DNA of 64,000 bases from Nocardia mangyaensis (GCF_001886715.1 NZ_CP018082.1:5022001-5086000), one strand, 5' to 3'; positions 25,534-34,162 are shown, counted from the first letter of the stretch. Notes: generated by a model from the sequence alone, not told the origin. Program-made: numbers and translations.

Positions 25534-26543
25534 CGGCTGTGCGGTGGCGGGCCGGGAAGGGTGTCCGGCAGGCCGAATCGTGGGAATACGTGCCGCTCGA
25601 ACGTGGTGATTTCGGTGATACTGCCGCCGTCGAATCGCAGGACGTCCATTTTGAAGGCGTGGAACAAGGTGTCACCGGCGGGGCGGACATAGCAGGCCGC
25701 CGCCGGCATGCGGTTCGCGCTGGTGGGTATGACATGCCAGTCGCCGAAGCCTTGTGGGCCGAATGCCCGTTCGAGCAGGGGAGCCAGATTCTCCCAGCCG
25801 TCGAAGCACAGCGGCTGGGGTGGCATGGTCACTCGGATGTCGTGGTGGACCAGTGCCGCCATCCGCGCCAGGTCGGGACGTTCGTGCAGCGCGATGTACT
25901 GCTGAAGCAGGTCACGCTCTTCGGCGCTGAGGTCGCCGCCGGTGGGCTGTCGGTCGCGTGCGGAGTGGCGGGCCATCGTCGCCCTGGCTCGTTGCAGGGC
26001 GCTGTTGACCGCAGCAGTGGTGGTCTCGAGCACCGCCGCGGCCTCGGCAGCCGACCAACCGATGACATCGCGCATAACCAGAACGGCTCGCTGTTGGGGC
26101 GGCAGCAACTGAAGGGCGGCAAGGTAGGCCAGCTCGATCGTCTCCCGGGCGACGACGGCAGCACCGGGCTCGTCCTCCCGTGGAGCGAGTTGGTCGAGAA
26201 GCCGATCCGGATAGGGCTCGAGCCATGCGATCTCGGCGTAGGAGTGCAAGACCGGGATCCGGCGGGCCCGCTGCCGGAGCAGGTCCATGCAGGCATTGGT
26301 GGCAATGCGGTAGAGCCACGCACGGATCATCGGACCGCCGTCGAAGGTTTCGCGCTTGCGCCAAGCACGCAGGAAGGTTTCCTGGACCATGTCTTCGGCT
26401 TCCTCGAACGAGGCGAGCAGCCGGTAGCAGTGCACGTGGAGTTCACGTCGGTGCCGCTCGAACAGCGTCGCGAAGGCCGACTCGTCACCGGCTACCGCGG
26501 CAGCTGCAAGGTCCTCGGGGTCGAGCTCCTGGGCATCCTTCAT
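25530..26543 (-). CDS. ECF sigma-70 factor with C-terminal SnoaL-like domain (SigG/TIGR02960 type)
   Basis: 337 aa from the ATG at 26543; upstream in-frame sequence is not sigma-like. Region 2 reads ESAFATLFERHRRELHVHCY and EAEDMVQETFLRAWRKRETF, with WLYRIATNACMDLLRQRARR. Region 4 reads LLPPQQRAVLVMRDVIGWSA, then EAAAVLETTTAAVNSALQRA. Residues from about 205 to the end form an NTF2/SnoaL-like domain (RVTMPPQPLCFDGWENLAPL, AFKMDVLRFDGGSITEITTF). In such ECF groups the fused domain replaces a separate anti-sigma factor and modulates activity. It is divergent from the RibD-like gene at 26722, a likely regulon member, with 178 bp between starts. Confidence 0.88.
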   Translation of the reverse strand: MKDAQELDPEDLAAAAVAGDESAFATLFERHRRELHVHCYRLLASFEEAEDMVQETFLRAWRKRETFDGGPMIRAWLYRIATNACMDLLRQRARRIPVLHSYAEIAWLEPYPDRLLDQLAPREDEPGAAVVARETIELAYLAALQLLPPQQRAVLVMRDVIGWSAAEAAAVLETTTAAVNSALQRARATMARHSARDRQPTGGDLSAEERDLLQQYIALHERPDLARMAALVHHDIRVTMPPQPLCFDGWENLAPLLERAFGPQGFGDWHVIPTSANRMPAAACYVRPAGDTLFHAFKMDVLRFDGGSITEITTFERHVFPRFGLPDTLPGPPPHSR

Positions 26544-26721
26544 CGTGGCGGCCTCCAGCCGGATCGTGACGGTAGCGGCAACGACGTCCCGGCTACTCGG
26601 TGTCATCGGTGAATACGACCGCAAAGTTTCTTCCGCTGAACCGATGGATTCGGATCTCGGCGGACGTTTCACCGATATCACACAAGCTGGGCGCCGCCCG
26701 GCATCATCGAGGAGGAACAGC

Positions 26722-27300
26722 ATGAGCACGGTCGTGTTCGACATCAGCGTATCGATCGACGGTTTCATCACCGCGTCGAACCAGACGCCGGACGAGCCCA
26801 TGGGCGAGGGCGGCCTGAGGTTGCACGACTGGATCGGTCGCGACGATGCCAACCGCCAGTACATGGAAGAGGCACTCGGCGGCCTGGGCGCGGTGATCTG
26901 CGGTCGCCGGACCTTCGACCACTCGATCACGTGGTGGGGACCGAACGGACCGTCCGGCCCGGCCCGGCGCCCGACCATCGTCGTCACTCACCACGCTCCG
27001 GACACCGCCCCGGAGAACGGGGTGTACGAGTTCGCCACCGACGGCATCCACGATGCCCTCGATCGAGCCCGCGCCGCGGCCGGGAACGGGAGCGTCTGTG
27101 TGATGGGAGGCGCCGACCTCGGTCAGCAGTACTTGGCCGCCGGCCTGCTCGACGAGGTCTCCCTGCACGTCGTACCGGTCATTTTCGGGGCAGGCACCCG
27201 CCTGTTCGAGAACCTGCCCACCGATCATCTGCCACTGGAAACCCTGCAGGTCGTCGAAACCCCAGCCGCGATCCACACCCGATTCCGCATCGTGAAGTAG
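26722..27300 (+). CDS. Dihydrofolate reductase/RibD C-terminal family protein
   Basis: 192 aa from the ATG at 26722 with a strong AGGAGGAACAGC ribosome-binding site. The pattern VVFDISVSIDGFITASNQTP, then YMEEALGGLGAVICGRRTFD, TIVVTHHAPD, SVCVMGGADLGQQYLAAGLL and DEVSLHVVPVIFGAGTRLFE is that of the RibD_C/DHFR-fold family. These proteins bind NADPH and reduce pterin- or pyrimidine-like or unknown substrates; most standalone members are uncharacterised. It is divergently arranged with the ECF sigma factor gene, so that sigma factor may drive it. A 21-bp inverted repeat lies 150 bp downstream. Confidence 0.85.
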   Translation: MSTVVFDISVSIDGFITASNQTPDEPMGEGGLRLHDWIGRDDANRQYMEEALGGLGAVICGRRTFDHSITWWGPNGPSGPARRPTIVVTHHAPDTAPENGVYEFATDGIHDALDRARAAAGNGSVCVMGGADLGQQYLAAGLLDEVSLHVVPVIFGAGTRLFENLPTDHLPLETLQVVETPAAIHTRFRIVK

Positions 27301-27452
27301 CCACAACTCAGCGTAGGAGGCTTCAACTCGCTGACGGGAGGCGGCGATCTTCGCACCTACGGCCAGGTAGTAGACCGATCCGGAGATGGTGCGTACCAAC
27401 ACGCCGCTGCCCAGGTATCTTCCCGTGGCTTTCGCCGACGTGGAGGGTTTGA

Positions 27453-27526
27453 CCAACATCCGAGCGGCCAAGGGCGTTGGCGTGGTGATCTTTGTGTCGT
27501 CAGCGCCTTGGCCGCTCGGATGTTGG
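27453..27526. repeat. Long perfect inverted repeat (21-bp arms)
   Basis: Bases 27453-27473 (starting CCAACATCCGAGCGGCC) are exactly complementary to 27506-27526, with a 32-base loop. This could form a very stable hairpin. It lies 150 bp beyond the DHFR-like gene and 60 bp before the PGDYG gene. The arms do not match either IS3 end described in this window. The minus strand beside it (27320-27450) encodes a protein-like stretch, GRYLGSGVLVRTISGSVYYL, possibly a fragment. The role may be a terminator, a MITE tip or a regulator site. Confidence 0.7.
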
Positions 27527-27585
27527 CGGCGTCTATTGTGTTGCAGCCGAGCCCAGTTCGTTTTGCCGTGAGTTGAGGGGGAAAT

Positions 27586-28353
27586 GTGTGGATCAGTAGA
27601 GTTCTTGTTGATCTCTTTCGCAAACGGGTTGCCCCGCCGGTCGCTCGGCTGGAAGAGGCAGGAAGAGCCAGCGGGGAAGCCATGCATGGGGTCGCTGGCG
27701 AGCTTCGAAGGAGTAAGCAACAACTACAAGAGGATGACTTGGAGGGTCGGCGTCCGATTCTCGGGGCGGGCGCCGATGGTGGCGACACGCAACATCGGCG
27801 GCCGGAGGACACCGATCCCGGGTTGCCGAGTTCCTCGACGGGCTCCGATTCTGTGACGAGAATCCGACTTGATCTTTCAACCCCCGACTACACGGCCAAG
27901 CTCGCCGAGGCCCCGATCTACAGGAAAAAGGGCATGGTCCGTGCCCATGCAGCGCGCGAGGACGAGCATGTCGAAACCATCCTGGCCGACGGTACTCGGG
28001 AAACCACGAATCGGGCACGCGAGGGTCAGATCATCATCACCAACCCTGGCGGTGAGCAGTACATCTACAAAGCAGCCGAGCCGGATATCGCCGCCGCGCG
28101 AGCCCACTTCGACCAGCGCCACGAGGCGACCACGGAACCCGGCGTCTACCGACCCAACGGAAAGATCCGGGCAATCCCGAACGACACCGGCCATCCGATC
28201 GAGATCATGGCGCCGTGGGGTGAGCCGATGAACACCGGCGTCGACGGCAAGATCGCCGTTCCCGTTGATCCGCAGAATCCAGACGAAATAAGCATGGACC
28301 GCTACCTCATCGGCGGCCAGGAATTCACCGACACCTACGTACTGGACACCTGA
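27586..28353 (+). CDS. PGDYG-domain protein
   Basis: 255 aa, GTG start. The first 90 residues form a helical and polar region (VAPPVARLEEAGRASGEAMH, GELRRSKQQLQ) with a low-complexity link. The remainder repeats a pattern typical of PGDYG-type domains: RKKGMVRAHAAREDEHVETI, REGQIIITNPGGEQYIYKAA, then EPGVYRPNGKIRAIPNDTGH and EIMAPWGEPMNTGVDGKI. In PGDYG proteins the conserved stretch is a G-D-[WY]-[IL]-[IV]-T-N-P-x-G-E-x-Y motif; here it is GQIIITNPGGEQY. Biological role is unknown. It is preceded by a strong inverted repeat and has no coupled neighbour. Confidence 0.7.
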   Translation: MWISRVLVDLFRKRVAPPVARLEEAGRASGEAMHGVAGELRRSKQQLQEDDLEGRRPILGAGADGGDTQHRRPEDTDPGLPSSSTGSDSVTRIRLDLSTPDYTAKLAEAPIYRKKGMVRAHAAREDEHVETILADGTRETTNRAREGQIIITNPGGEQYIYKAAEPDIAAARAHFDQRHEATTEPGVYRPNGKIRAIPNDTGHPIEIMAPWGEPMNTGVDGKIAVPVDPQNPDEISMDRYLIGGQEFTDTYVLDT

Positions 28354-28625
28354 CGAGTCGGTGAGCATCTGGTGCAATAAGAACCTGAAGCCCACTGAGG
28401 TTGTAGTGGTCGCACGATCGGTCACGTGCGCAGGCTCGAGGCTGTGAACTGGGCTGCCGAATTTGCGGCGACAGGTCACAGGGTCGAGTCCCCGAGATGC
28501 AAGACCTCTGATGCTCCCAAGTGTCAAGTTGCGGCGGGTTCCGGGGTGGGGCGGGTTGGCCGAAGAGCGACCTGTCCCACTCTCCACGGCGCCCGCAGCC
28601 CTTGTTCTGGACAGCGCTGGTTCCG

Positions 28626-29297
28626 CTAGCGGAACAGTCCGCGCGGATGTTCCTCAACCCCTGGTAGCTGCTGATCGATCATCGGCTGGGGGGCTATAGG
28701 ACCCGTCAGCGTCCGGAAAGCGGCGGCGACGTGGTCGATGCGTGCGTCCTCCAGTTCCGGGCGCGGATAGGTGGTGCGCAGAATCGCCTCGCCGTCGAAC
28801 ATGTGGATCAGCGAGGTGGCCAGTAGCCGGGCCGCCTCGGGCGAGACGTCGGGGGTCAGCACGCTGACCGCGAGCTCGTCCAATTCATCATAGAGCTCCC
28901 GCAGGACCGGCGCGATCCGGAGCCGGAGCTCGGGCTCGGTGCGGGCGGCGACCAGCAGTTCCAGCCAGACGGTGTTGATGTCGCTGCGAATCTGCTTGCG
29001 GATCAGGTGCATCAGCGCCGCAAGATCGACCGGGTGCGCGACGCTCTCGGGGATGCGTAGCTCGGCGACGACGGCCAGGTGCCGGCGGCTGACCTCGCCC
29101 GCAGCCGCCACCACCAGGTCCATGCGCGAGTCGAAGTGCCGGAAGATGGCCGCCTTGGAAACCCCCGCGCGACTGCTGATCTCACCGAGCGAGGTGCTGT
29201 GATAGCCGACCTGCTCGATCGCCTCGATGGTGGCCTCGACCAGTTTGGCGATGGTGGCGGCGCTGCGCTCGGCCTGTGTTCGTCGCGCGTTGGTCAC
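28626..29297 (-). CDS. TetR/AcrR-family regulator
   Basis: 223 aa, GTG start directly after the TAA of the amidohydrolase gene (no gap), so the two are cotranscribed. The N-terminal helix-turn-helix reads TIAKLVEATIEAIEQVGYHS, then SLGEISSRAGVSKAAIFRHF and DSRMDLVVAA. The C-terminal ligand domain is helical (LRIAPVLRELYDELDELAVS). Operon position suggests that it represses its own operon in response to a substrate-like ligand. A perfect 10-bp palindrome just upstream of the operon's first gene (31054-31063) is the best operator candidate. Confidence 0.88.
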   Translation of the reverse strand: MTNARRTQAERSAATIAKLVEATIEAIEQVGYHSTSLGEISSRAGVSKAAIFRHFDSRMDLVVAAAGEVSRRHLAVVAELRIPESVAHPVDLAALMHLIRKQIRSDINTVWLELLVAARTEPELRLRIAPVLRELYDELDELAVSVLTPDVSPEAARLLATSLIHMFDGEAILRTTYPRPELEDARIDHVAAAFRTLTGPIAPQPMIDQQLPGVEEHPRGLFR

Positions 29298-31049
29298 TTA
29301 CTCTCCGGCTCGTAGGAAGCGACCGGTGCGCCGGACGCCGAGCACCTCGGCGGGTTGCCCCTCGCCGAACACATACTGACCACCGACGAACACGGCCGAA
29401 ACGGCTCTGTCGTTCCTGTTGACCATACGAGCCAGGTTGCCGTACATCGCGACAGGGGATTCGGCGTAGGCGTCGAGCGAGTCGTCCAGGCCCGTCGGAT
29501 CGACCACGACCAGGTCGGCGCGGTCGCCCGGGCGTAGATGCCCGGCTGCCACACCGTACCAATCCGCGAGTTCGCCGGTGAGCCGATGTACCGCCTGTTC
29601 CAGGGTCATGAACGGCTTCCCTGCCTGCTCGGCGCGGTGGACGCGGCGCAGGAAACGCAGCCCGAAGTTGTAGAAGGCCATGTTCCGCAGGTGCGCGCCG
29701 GCGTCCGAGAAGCCCAGCTGCACACCGGGATCGACGCTGAGCCGGTTCAGGATCTCGGGCCGGTGGTTGGAGATGGTGGTGCGCCAGCGCATCTTGGTGC
29801 CGTGCTCGACCACCAGGTCGAGGAAGGCGTCGACCGGATGTACACCGCCCCGGTCCACGCCGACTTGGCCGAAGGTCTTGCCGACGACACTCTCGTCCGG
29901 GCAGGCCACGATCTCGGCATCGAAGAAGTCCCGGTGCCAGACCCGGATGCCGAATTTCGCGTCGTAGTCCTTGCGGAAGCGGCGGCGATAGGCTTCGTCG
30001 CGCATCAGCGCGTTGCGCTCGACCTGGTCGGCCAGGTGCAATGCGGCCGCCCCGGACCCGAACTCCTCGAAGATGACCAGGTCGATGCCGTCGGCGTAGA
30101 CCTCGAACGGAACTGGCAGATGCTGCCAGCGGAAGTCGCCGTTGAGTGCGTTCGCCGCGCGGGCCAGGCCGCTCATCAGGTAGACGATGAGCGGGCTGGC
30201 CTTGAGGTCGGCGGCCGAGATCAGCGTGGTCTTGAGCCGTTTGCGGAGCAGGCCCGCGCTGGCGAAGATCATCGCGGCCAGCCGCGGCGGATTCTTGATG
30301 TCGGGCCCGCCCTGCAGCAGCCGGCCGTGCCGGCGCAGAATCGCGTTGAGCCGCCGCCGTTCCCGCCAACCGGCATAGGTCGAGGGCAGCGTCCGCGAGC
30401 GCGCGACCTCGCCGTCGAGCTTGTCGAACAGCAGCTGCTGCGCCGACATGCCGACGAACCCGGCGTCCAGCGCCTCGGTCAGCCAGGCCTCCATCCGCGC
30501 CTGTTCGGCGCGCGTCGGCCGCACGTCCTTGCGGGTCGCGCGGTCCAGGCCCATGGCGGCGGCCCGGATATCCGAATGTCCGATCATGGCAGCAAGATTC
30601 GGCCCCAGCGGCAGGCGCTCCAGGGCTTCGGCGTATTCGCGCGCCGAGTTCCAGGACTTGACCTCCTCGACAGTGCCGATGACATGCGGGCGCGGAATCG
30701 CCTCGACGCGGCCGAACAGATCACCGGCGTCAGTGGGCTCGACGTGCACCGTCGACAGTGAGCAGGACCCGAGCACGATGGTGGTCATGCCGTGCCGCAC
30801 GGATTCGGCCAGCGCCGGCTCTTTCAGCACCTCGACGTCGTAGTGCGTGTGGATGTCCAGCATGCCCGGCAGCACCCATTTACCTTCGGCAGCGACGACG
30901 TTCGGGCAACCCGCTTCATCCAGCGGGTCCGCCGAGACCGTGACGACACGATCTCTCCGCAGGCCGAGGTGGCGAATGGCGGATGGGGAACCGGCGCCAT
31001 CGAACCAGCGCCCGCCTCTGATGATCGTGTCGTAGCTCACAGATAACAT
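29298..31049 (-). CDS. N-acyl-D-amino-acid deacylase-like amidohydrolase
   Basis: 583 aa from the ATG at 31049 (the frame extends 9 codons further, but LSVSYDTIIRGGRWFDGAGS is the family start). Amidohydrolase superfamily: VLPGMLDIHTHYDVEVLKEP with the HxH metal site, a middle MRWRTTISNHRPEILN part, VQLGFSDAGAHLRNMAFYNF with the catalytic Asp, and a C-terminal GVAAGHLRPGDRADLVVVDP that closes the beta-sandwich. The family includes D-aminoacylases and N-acyl-D-Glu/D-Asp deacylases, but many actinobacterial members act on unknown amides. It is the first gene of an operon with a TetR regulator, which supports an inducible catabolic role. Confidence 0.85.
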   Translation of the reverse strand: MLSVSYDTIIRGGRWFDGAGSPSAIRHLGLRRDRVVTVSADPLDEAGCPNVVAAEGKWVLPGMLDIHTHYDVEVLKEPALAESVRHGMTTIVLGSCSLSTVHVEPTDAGDLFGRVEAIPRPHVIGTVEEVKSWNSAREYAEALERLPLGPNLAAMIGHSDIRAAAMGLDRATRKDVRPTRAEQARMEAWLTEALDAGFVGMSAQQLLFDKLDGEVARSRTLPSTYAGWRERRRLNAILRRHGRLLQGGPDIKNPPRLAAMIFASAGLLRKRLKTTLISAADLKASPLIVYLMSGLARAANALNGDFRWQHLPVPFEVYADGIDLVIFEEFGSGAAALHLADQVERNALMRDEAYRRRFRKDYDAKFGIRVWHRDFFDAEIVACPDESVVGKTFGQVGVDRGGVHPVDAFLDLVVEHGTKMRWRTTISNHRPEILNRLSVDPGVQLGFSDAGAHLRNMAFYNFGLRFLRRVHRAEQAGKPFMTLEQAVHRLTGELADWYGVAAGHLRPGDRADLVVVDPTGLDDSLDAYAESPVAMYGNLARMVNRNDRAVSAVFVGGQYVFGEGQPAEVLGVRRTGRFLRAGE

Positions 31050-31053
31050 TGCA

Positions 31054-31063
31054 ACCGATCGGT
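31054..31063. promoter_or_regulatory. Candidate TetR operator upstream of the amidohydrolase-tetR operon
   Basis: ACCGATCGGT is a perfect 10-bp palindrome 5 bp before the ATG (minus strand) of the amidohydrolase. Its position would block transcription or early elongation of the operon that contains tetR. Based on symmetry and position only. Confidence 0.5.
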
Positions 31064-31107
31064 CATAAAGTGTCAAGAGGCGAACATCCGGGGGCCGCTG
31101 GAGCTAG

Positions 31108-31579
31108 CGCCTCGTCCAGGAAAGCTGCCTCGAGATCGTGCTGCCGGACTCCCGGACCACAGACTGGCGCAGCGCCGCGGAGGCCGCCGCCGTCGGCATG
31201 TACGCCATGATCACCCGGCACCCCTGGGTCGTGCAGGCCCAATCGGGATATCTGCTCTATGGTCCCAACAAGTCTCACCACGATGATCGGATGCTGGCCA
31301 TCTTCGAACAGGCCGGATTCGACGAGGACGGTGAACCTCTCGCTCGATCGCCGCCTCAACCGCAACGGAAACAGCGCACAAACCCCACTCGCGCAGGCCA
31401 TGTCCGAGGCAACCGAGATCGCTCGGGGATATCCGAGGCTCCGTCGCCGTATCGAAAGGGCGGCCGCAGCCACCGAATACAACGCCGCACCCGACAGCGC
31501 CTTCGAATTCGGTCTGGCCGCACTGATGGACGGGCTTTTCGAGCGGCTCACCGCACGAAATCCCACCCCGGCCGAGTGA
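31108..31579 (+). pseudogene. TetR-family regulator, C-terminal remnant with frameshift
   Basis: One frame gives a helical ligand-domain sequence (AAEAAAVGMYAMITRHPWVV, QSGYLLYGPNKSHHDDRMLA, IFEQAGFD). After about 31330 the next frame carries on with ATEIARGYPRLRRRIERAAA, NAAPDSAFEFGLAALMDGLF and ERLTARNPTPAE to a stop at 31579. Together this is the C-terminal domain of a TetR regulator. The N-terminal helix-turn-helix is absent; the region before 31108 belongs to the amidohydrolase promoter. So the gene has lost its DNA-binding part and has an indel. Confidence 0.7.
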
Positions 31580-32070
31580 CCTTCAGTACTGAGCCACAAC
31601 TGATTCGGTGCGTCGCTACGGAAGCTGCAGTGGGCCATTTCATCCTGCCACTGAGTCCTGTTGCCCCGCAGCATGACCGATGACTCACACCGCACTAGAA
31701 CTGGCGAAGCCCCTGGTAAGAGCCGGTCAAGTCCACGTCGCGGCGCTTGGTCCCCGGGCTCAGAATTTTCCAGCCATTGGCGACCTCACGCAACGCGTCC
31801 CTTTCCAGCTCGGCATCGGCAGGTACCGCTCGAGCCGATGCCGGTTGACAAATACAGAGGTATCACGGGTAGGGCACGATTCTCGTCAGCGTTCCAGGGC
31901 CACCTCTCGGCACCGCGTGTCGTGCTCTGGTCTCACGGTCGCTGAGCTAGGTTCGCTCTGCCCGAGTGCCGCGCAGGTGCATCAACTCCTCGGCAGCGGG
32001 ATACAGGAGCCAGACACAGGTAGCCGACGACATCCTGATCGACTCGACAGAGAACCTGAAGGAGACGACC
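31580..32070 (+). other. Intergenic region before the CBM14-like gene
   Basis: 491 bp with no gene I can support. A plus-strand frame from 31680 (MTHTALELAKPLVRAGQVHV) starts protein-like but degrades after about 50 residues. The last 60 bp form the leader of the secreted-protein gene with an AAGGAGACGACC ribosome-binding site. No hairpin or repeat stood out. Confidence 0.45.
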
Positions 32071-32382
32071 GTGCGATTTACTCGTGTTCTCGCTGTGCCG
32101 GCAGCCGGACTGCTGCTCAGTTCCGCCCTCACGCTCGTTGCCGCGTCGTCTGCTCTCGCGGAGGACACCGGAGTCGACATCGCCGCCTTCAACTGTCCCG
32201 AACCAGACGGGCTCTTCCCTTATCCCGGAGATGTGACGAAGTACGTTGAGTGCTCGAACAACGTTCCGGCCGTGCACACCTGTCCGAGTGGCCTGAACTG
32301 GAACCGGAAGGCACAGTACTGCGATTGGCCGAGCAGCGCCGGCGCGGTGGCCGAACGGCACCGATCCGGGAATTTCCGTTGA
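32071..32382 (+). CDS. Secreted chitin-binding (CBM14/peritrophin-A-like) small protein
   Basis: 103 aa from the GTG at 32071, preceded by AAGGAGACGACC. Residues 1-30 are a signal peptide ending ALA|ED. The mature protein is one CBM14-like module: FNCPEPDGLFPYPGDVTKYV, ECSNNVPAVHTCPSGLNWNR and KAQYCDWPSSAG. Cys42, 61, 71 and 84 are four of the six cysteines in the animal peritrophin pattern, and the aromatic residues (F/Y before the second Cys, W78, Y83, W86) match the chitin-binding face. CBM14 is common in animals and viruses and less so in bacteria. It may bind chitin or other GlcNAc polymers outside the cell. It stands alone. Confidence 0.8.
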   Translation: MRFTRVLAVPAAGLLLSSALTLVAASSALAEDTGVDIAAFNCPEPDGLFPYPGDVTKYVECSNNVPAVHTCPSGLNWNRKAQYCDWPSSAGAVAERHRSGNFR

Positions 32383-32687
32383 CCCCACCGGGTTCCGGTA
32401 GCAATCGCCGAGGAGCCAACGGGGTTCGACGTACCCACTGGTAGGGATGATTTTTCGGTGATGCCGCCGCGTACTTGTGTTCCTCCCCTTTGATGCCACG
32501 TACGTCGTCAGGGCGATCGCTGTCGCGAAACGATCGAGGACGCGATAGCCCTGGGGTGGAGTTTCAGACCAGAAGTCACTGGCTCGCGGAAGACCGGCAT
32601 CGCCCCGCGAACGAGAATCGGCCAGCGCCTACCGGGACTGCTGCAGGATCGGTGACACTGACCTGCCCCACCAGTTGGGTTCCAGTC
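32383..32687 (+). other. Intergenic region, no gene seen
   Basis: About 305 bp between the CBM14-like gene and the MarR fragment. Open frames on both strands are short and arginine/serine-rich. No terminator hairpin with long perfect arms was found after the CBM14 gene. Confidence 0.5.
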
Positions 32688-32840
32688 TCACCCGACCCCG
32701 CAGCAGTCCCCATCGCTGATGGAGTTCTTGGCCATACCGGTCTGCTCGGCCAGTTCCCCGACGGATGGATGGCCAGCTCTGCATACGAGTTCCAGCACCT
32801 TCTCCTCGGCCGTCCCAAGGCCGACCCGTCCGGACAGGTT
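32688..32840 (-). pseudogene. MarR-like regulator fragment
   Basis: The minus strand reads GLGTAEEKVLELVCRAGHPS, then VGELAEQTGMAKNSISD, a helix-turn-helix segment like the start of the winged helix of MarR-type regulators. It ends after a few unrelated residues at 32688. Upstream the sequence is antisense to the membrane-protein fragment. So only about 40 residues of a regulator remain at a rearrangement border. Confidence 0.45.
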
Positions 32841-33309
32841 GGTGTGGAACACGATCATTGCGGTACTGAATCTCGTTGCGGTACCGATGGTTTGGTGGGT
32901 GCTGGTGCCGCTGTCGGTGGCGTCTCTGGTGACCGGTGTGGTGCAGTCTCTGGGCACACCGTGGGGATTGATCGGGCATTACTGGGTGCTGTTCGAATTG
33001 GTGCTCAATGTGGTGGCTACGGCGATATTGCTGCTCTACACCGGCACTGTCGACCACTACGCCGCCCTTGCCGCCGACCCCGCTTCCACTCTGGACGCCT
33101 TGCGTGCGCCGACGTTCGTCGTTCATGGTGTGGCCGCGACCGTCATCCTGGTCGGGGCGACGGTCCTCGCGGTCGTCAAGCCACGCGGGCTGACCCTGTT
33201 CGGGGGCGCCCAAGCGACAGGTACGCCCCGCCCCCGACCACGTCACGGATCTCGTCGACGAACTACGGATCGGTCGGGAGTTTCCAGGTTTCCACGACAT
33301 GTGGTGTGA
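32836..33309 (+). pseudogene. Integral membrane protein (DUF2269-like), lacking its N-terminus
   Basis: The frame from about 32836 encodes three to four TM segments: WNTIIAVLNLVAVPMVWWVL, PLSVASLVTGVVQSLGTPWG, HYWVLFELVLNVVATAILLL and FVVHGVAATVILVGATVLAV. The arrangement with Gly-Thr-Pro-Trp-Gly-Leu and a histidine before TM3 is typical of small DUF2269-like membrane proteins. The expected first TM segment is missing because the MarR fragment DNA abuts the gene. Upstream in-frame residues are serine/proline-rich and not natural. The frame ends at 33309, inside the 3' end of the convergent MerR gene. Confidence 0.55.
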
Positions 33310-34162
33310 GCCGAATACCTGCCCGATCCGCGAGATCGCCGACTGGAGACTGCTGCACCGCGGTGCCTTCCTGCCGCGTTTCGGCGGTACCGTGCCCCGA
33401 GTCCATGCGCGTGAGCGTGGTCCAGCCGGTCCAGCCTCGCTCGTTCAGCAGCTCGATCAGTCGACGGGCCGGCGGCGCGGTGTCGAGCACCAGTGTGTCG
33501 AGCTGCTCGACCAACGATGGTTCGATGTCGCCGCCGATGTAGTCCTCGCCTTGCTCGCATGCCAGCTGTGTGAGGTAGGCGGCCATATTGTCGACCAGCT
33601 CGATCAGTATGGGGTCGTTGTCGGTCCGGTCGAGAGCCTGGCTCAGGGTGAGATAGAAGTCGACGAGCTGTGGGTGGGCGATCTGCTCCCGCTTGCGCGC
33701 CATCAACTCCGGGACTCGCTCGGGTGAGCGCGCTGCCAAGGGGATCCAGCCGTCGCGTTCGACCTGGACGATCCGCTCGTCGACCCCGAGCTTCCGCAAC
33801 TGGTCGAGAAACTCGACCACCTCCGTCGGCAACGCTAGATTGTCCCCCGCAGCCAGGCCGGCGATCTGCTCGCGGTGCCGCTGCCGCTGCCGAATCTCCG
33901 CCCGCAGCCGCTTGTCGATGTCTGCGACCGCCGCTGCGAACTCCTCCGTGTCGGCCTGAAGCAGCTCTCGCACACGCGCCAGCGGGACCCCTGCCGCGGC
34001 GAGGGTCCGGATCTTGATCAGCTCGACCACGACGCCGGCGTCGTACCTGCGATAGCCGGAATGATCCCGCCCCGGCTCCGCGAGTAGCCCTTTGGCGTGA
34101 TAGTGCCGCACCGCACGCACCGTCACTCCGGCGTACGCGGCCAGCTCACCGATGGTCAGCAT
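33263..34162 (-). CDS. MerR-family regulator with long C-terminal domain
   Basis: 299 aa from the ATG at 34162. The N-terminal winged helix is typical: LTIGELAAYAGVTVRAVRHY, HAKGLLAEPGRDHSGYRRYD, followed by RTLAAAGVPLARVRELLQAD and a coiled coil to about residue 105. The remaining 190 residues are helical, end with ETWKLPTDP, and could bind a ligand; no metal-binding cysteines of the CueR/ZntR type are present. Its start lies inside the end of the upstream hydrolase gene (overlap 17 bp), so the two are transcribed together. Its 3' end overlaps the convergent membrane-protein fragment by 47 bp. Confidence 0.88.
   Translation of the reverse strand: MLTIGELAAYAGVTVRAVRHYHAKGLLAEPGRDHSGYRRYDAGVVVELIKIRTLAAAGVPLARVRELLQADTEEFAAAVADIDKRLRAEIRQRQRHREQIAGLAAGDNLALPTEVVEFLDQLRKLGVDERIVQVERDGWIPLAARSPERVPELMARKREQIAHPQLVDFYLTLSQALDRTDNDPILIELVDNMAAYLTQLACEQGEDYIGGDIEPSLVEQLDTLVLDTAPPARRLIELLNERGWTGWTTLTRMDSGHGTAETRQEGTAVQQSPVGDLADRAGIRLTPHVVETWKLPTDP

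Noticed and set aside
28470..28520. tRNA-like T-arm segment (CAGGGTCGAGTCCCCGAG)
   Set aside because: No acceptor, D or anticodon arms can be drawn around it, so it is not a tRNA gene; at best a chance match or old attachment-site relic.
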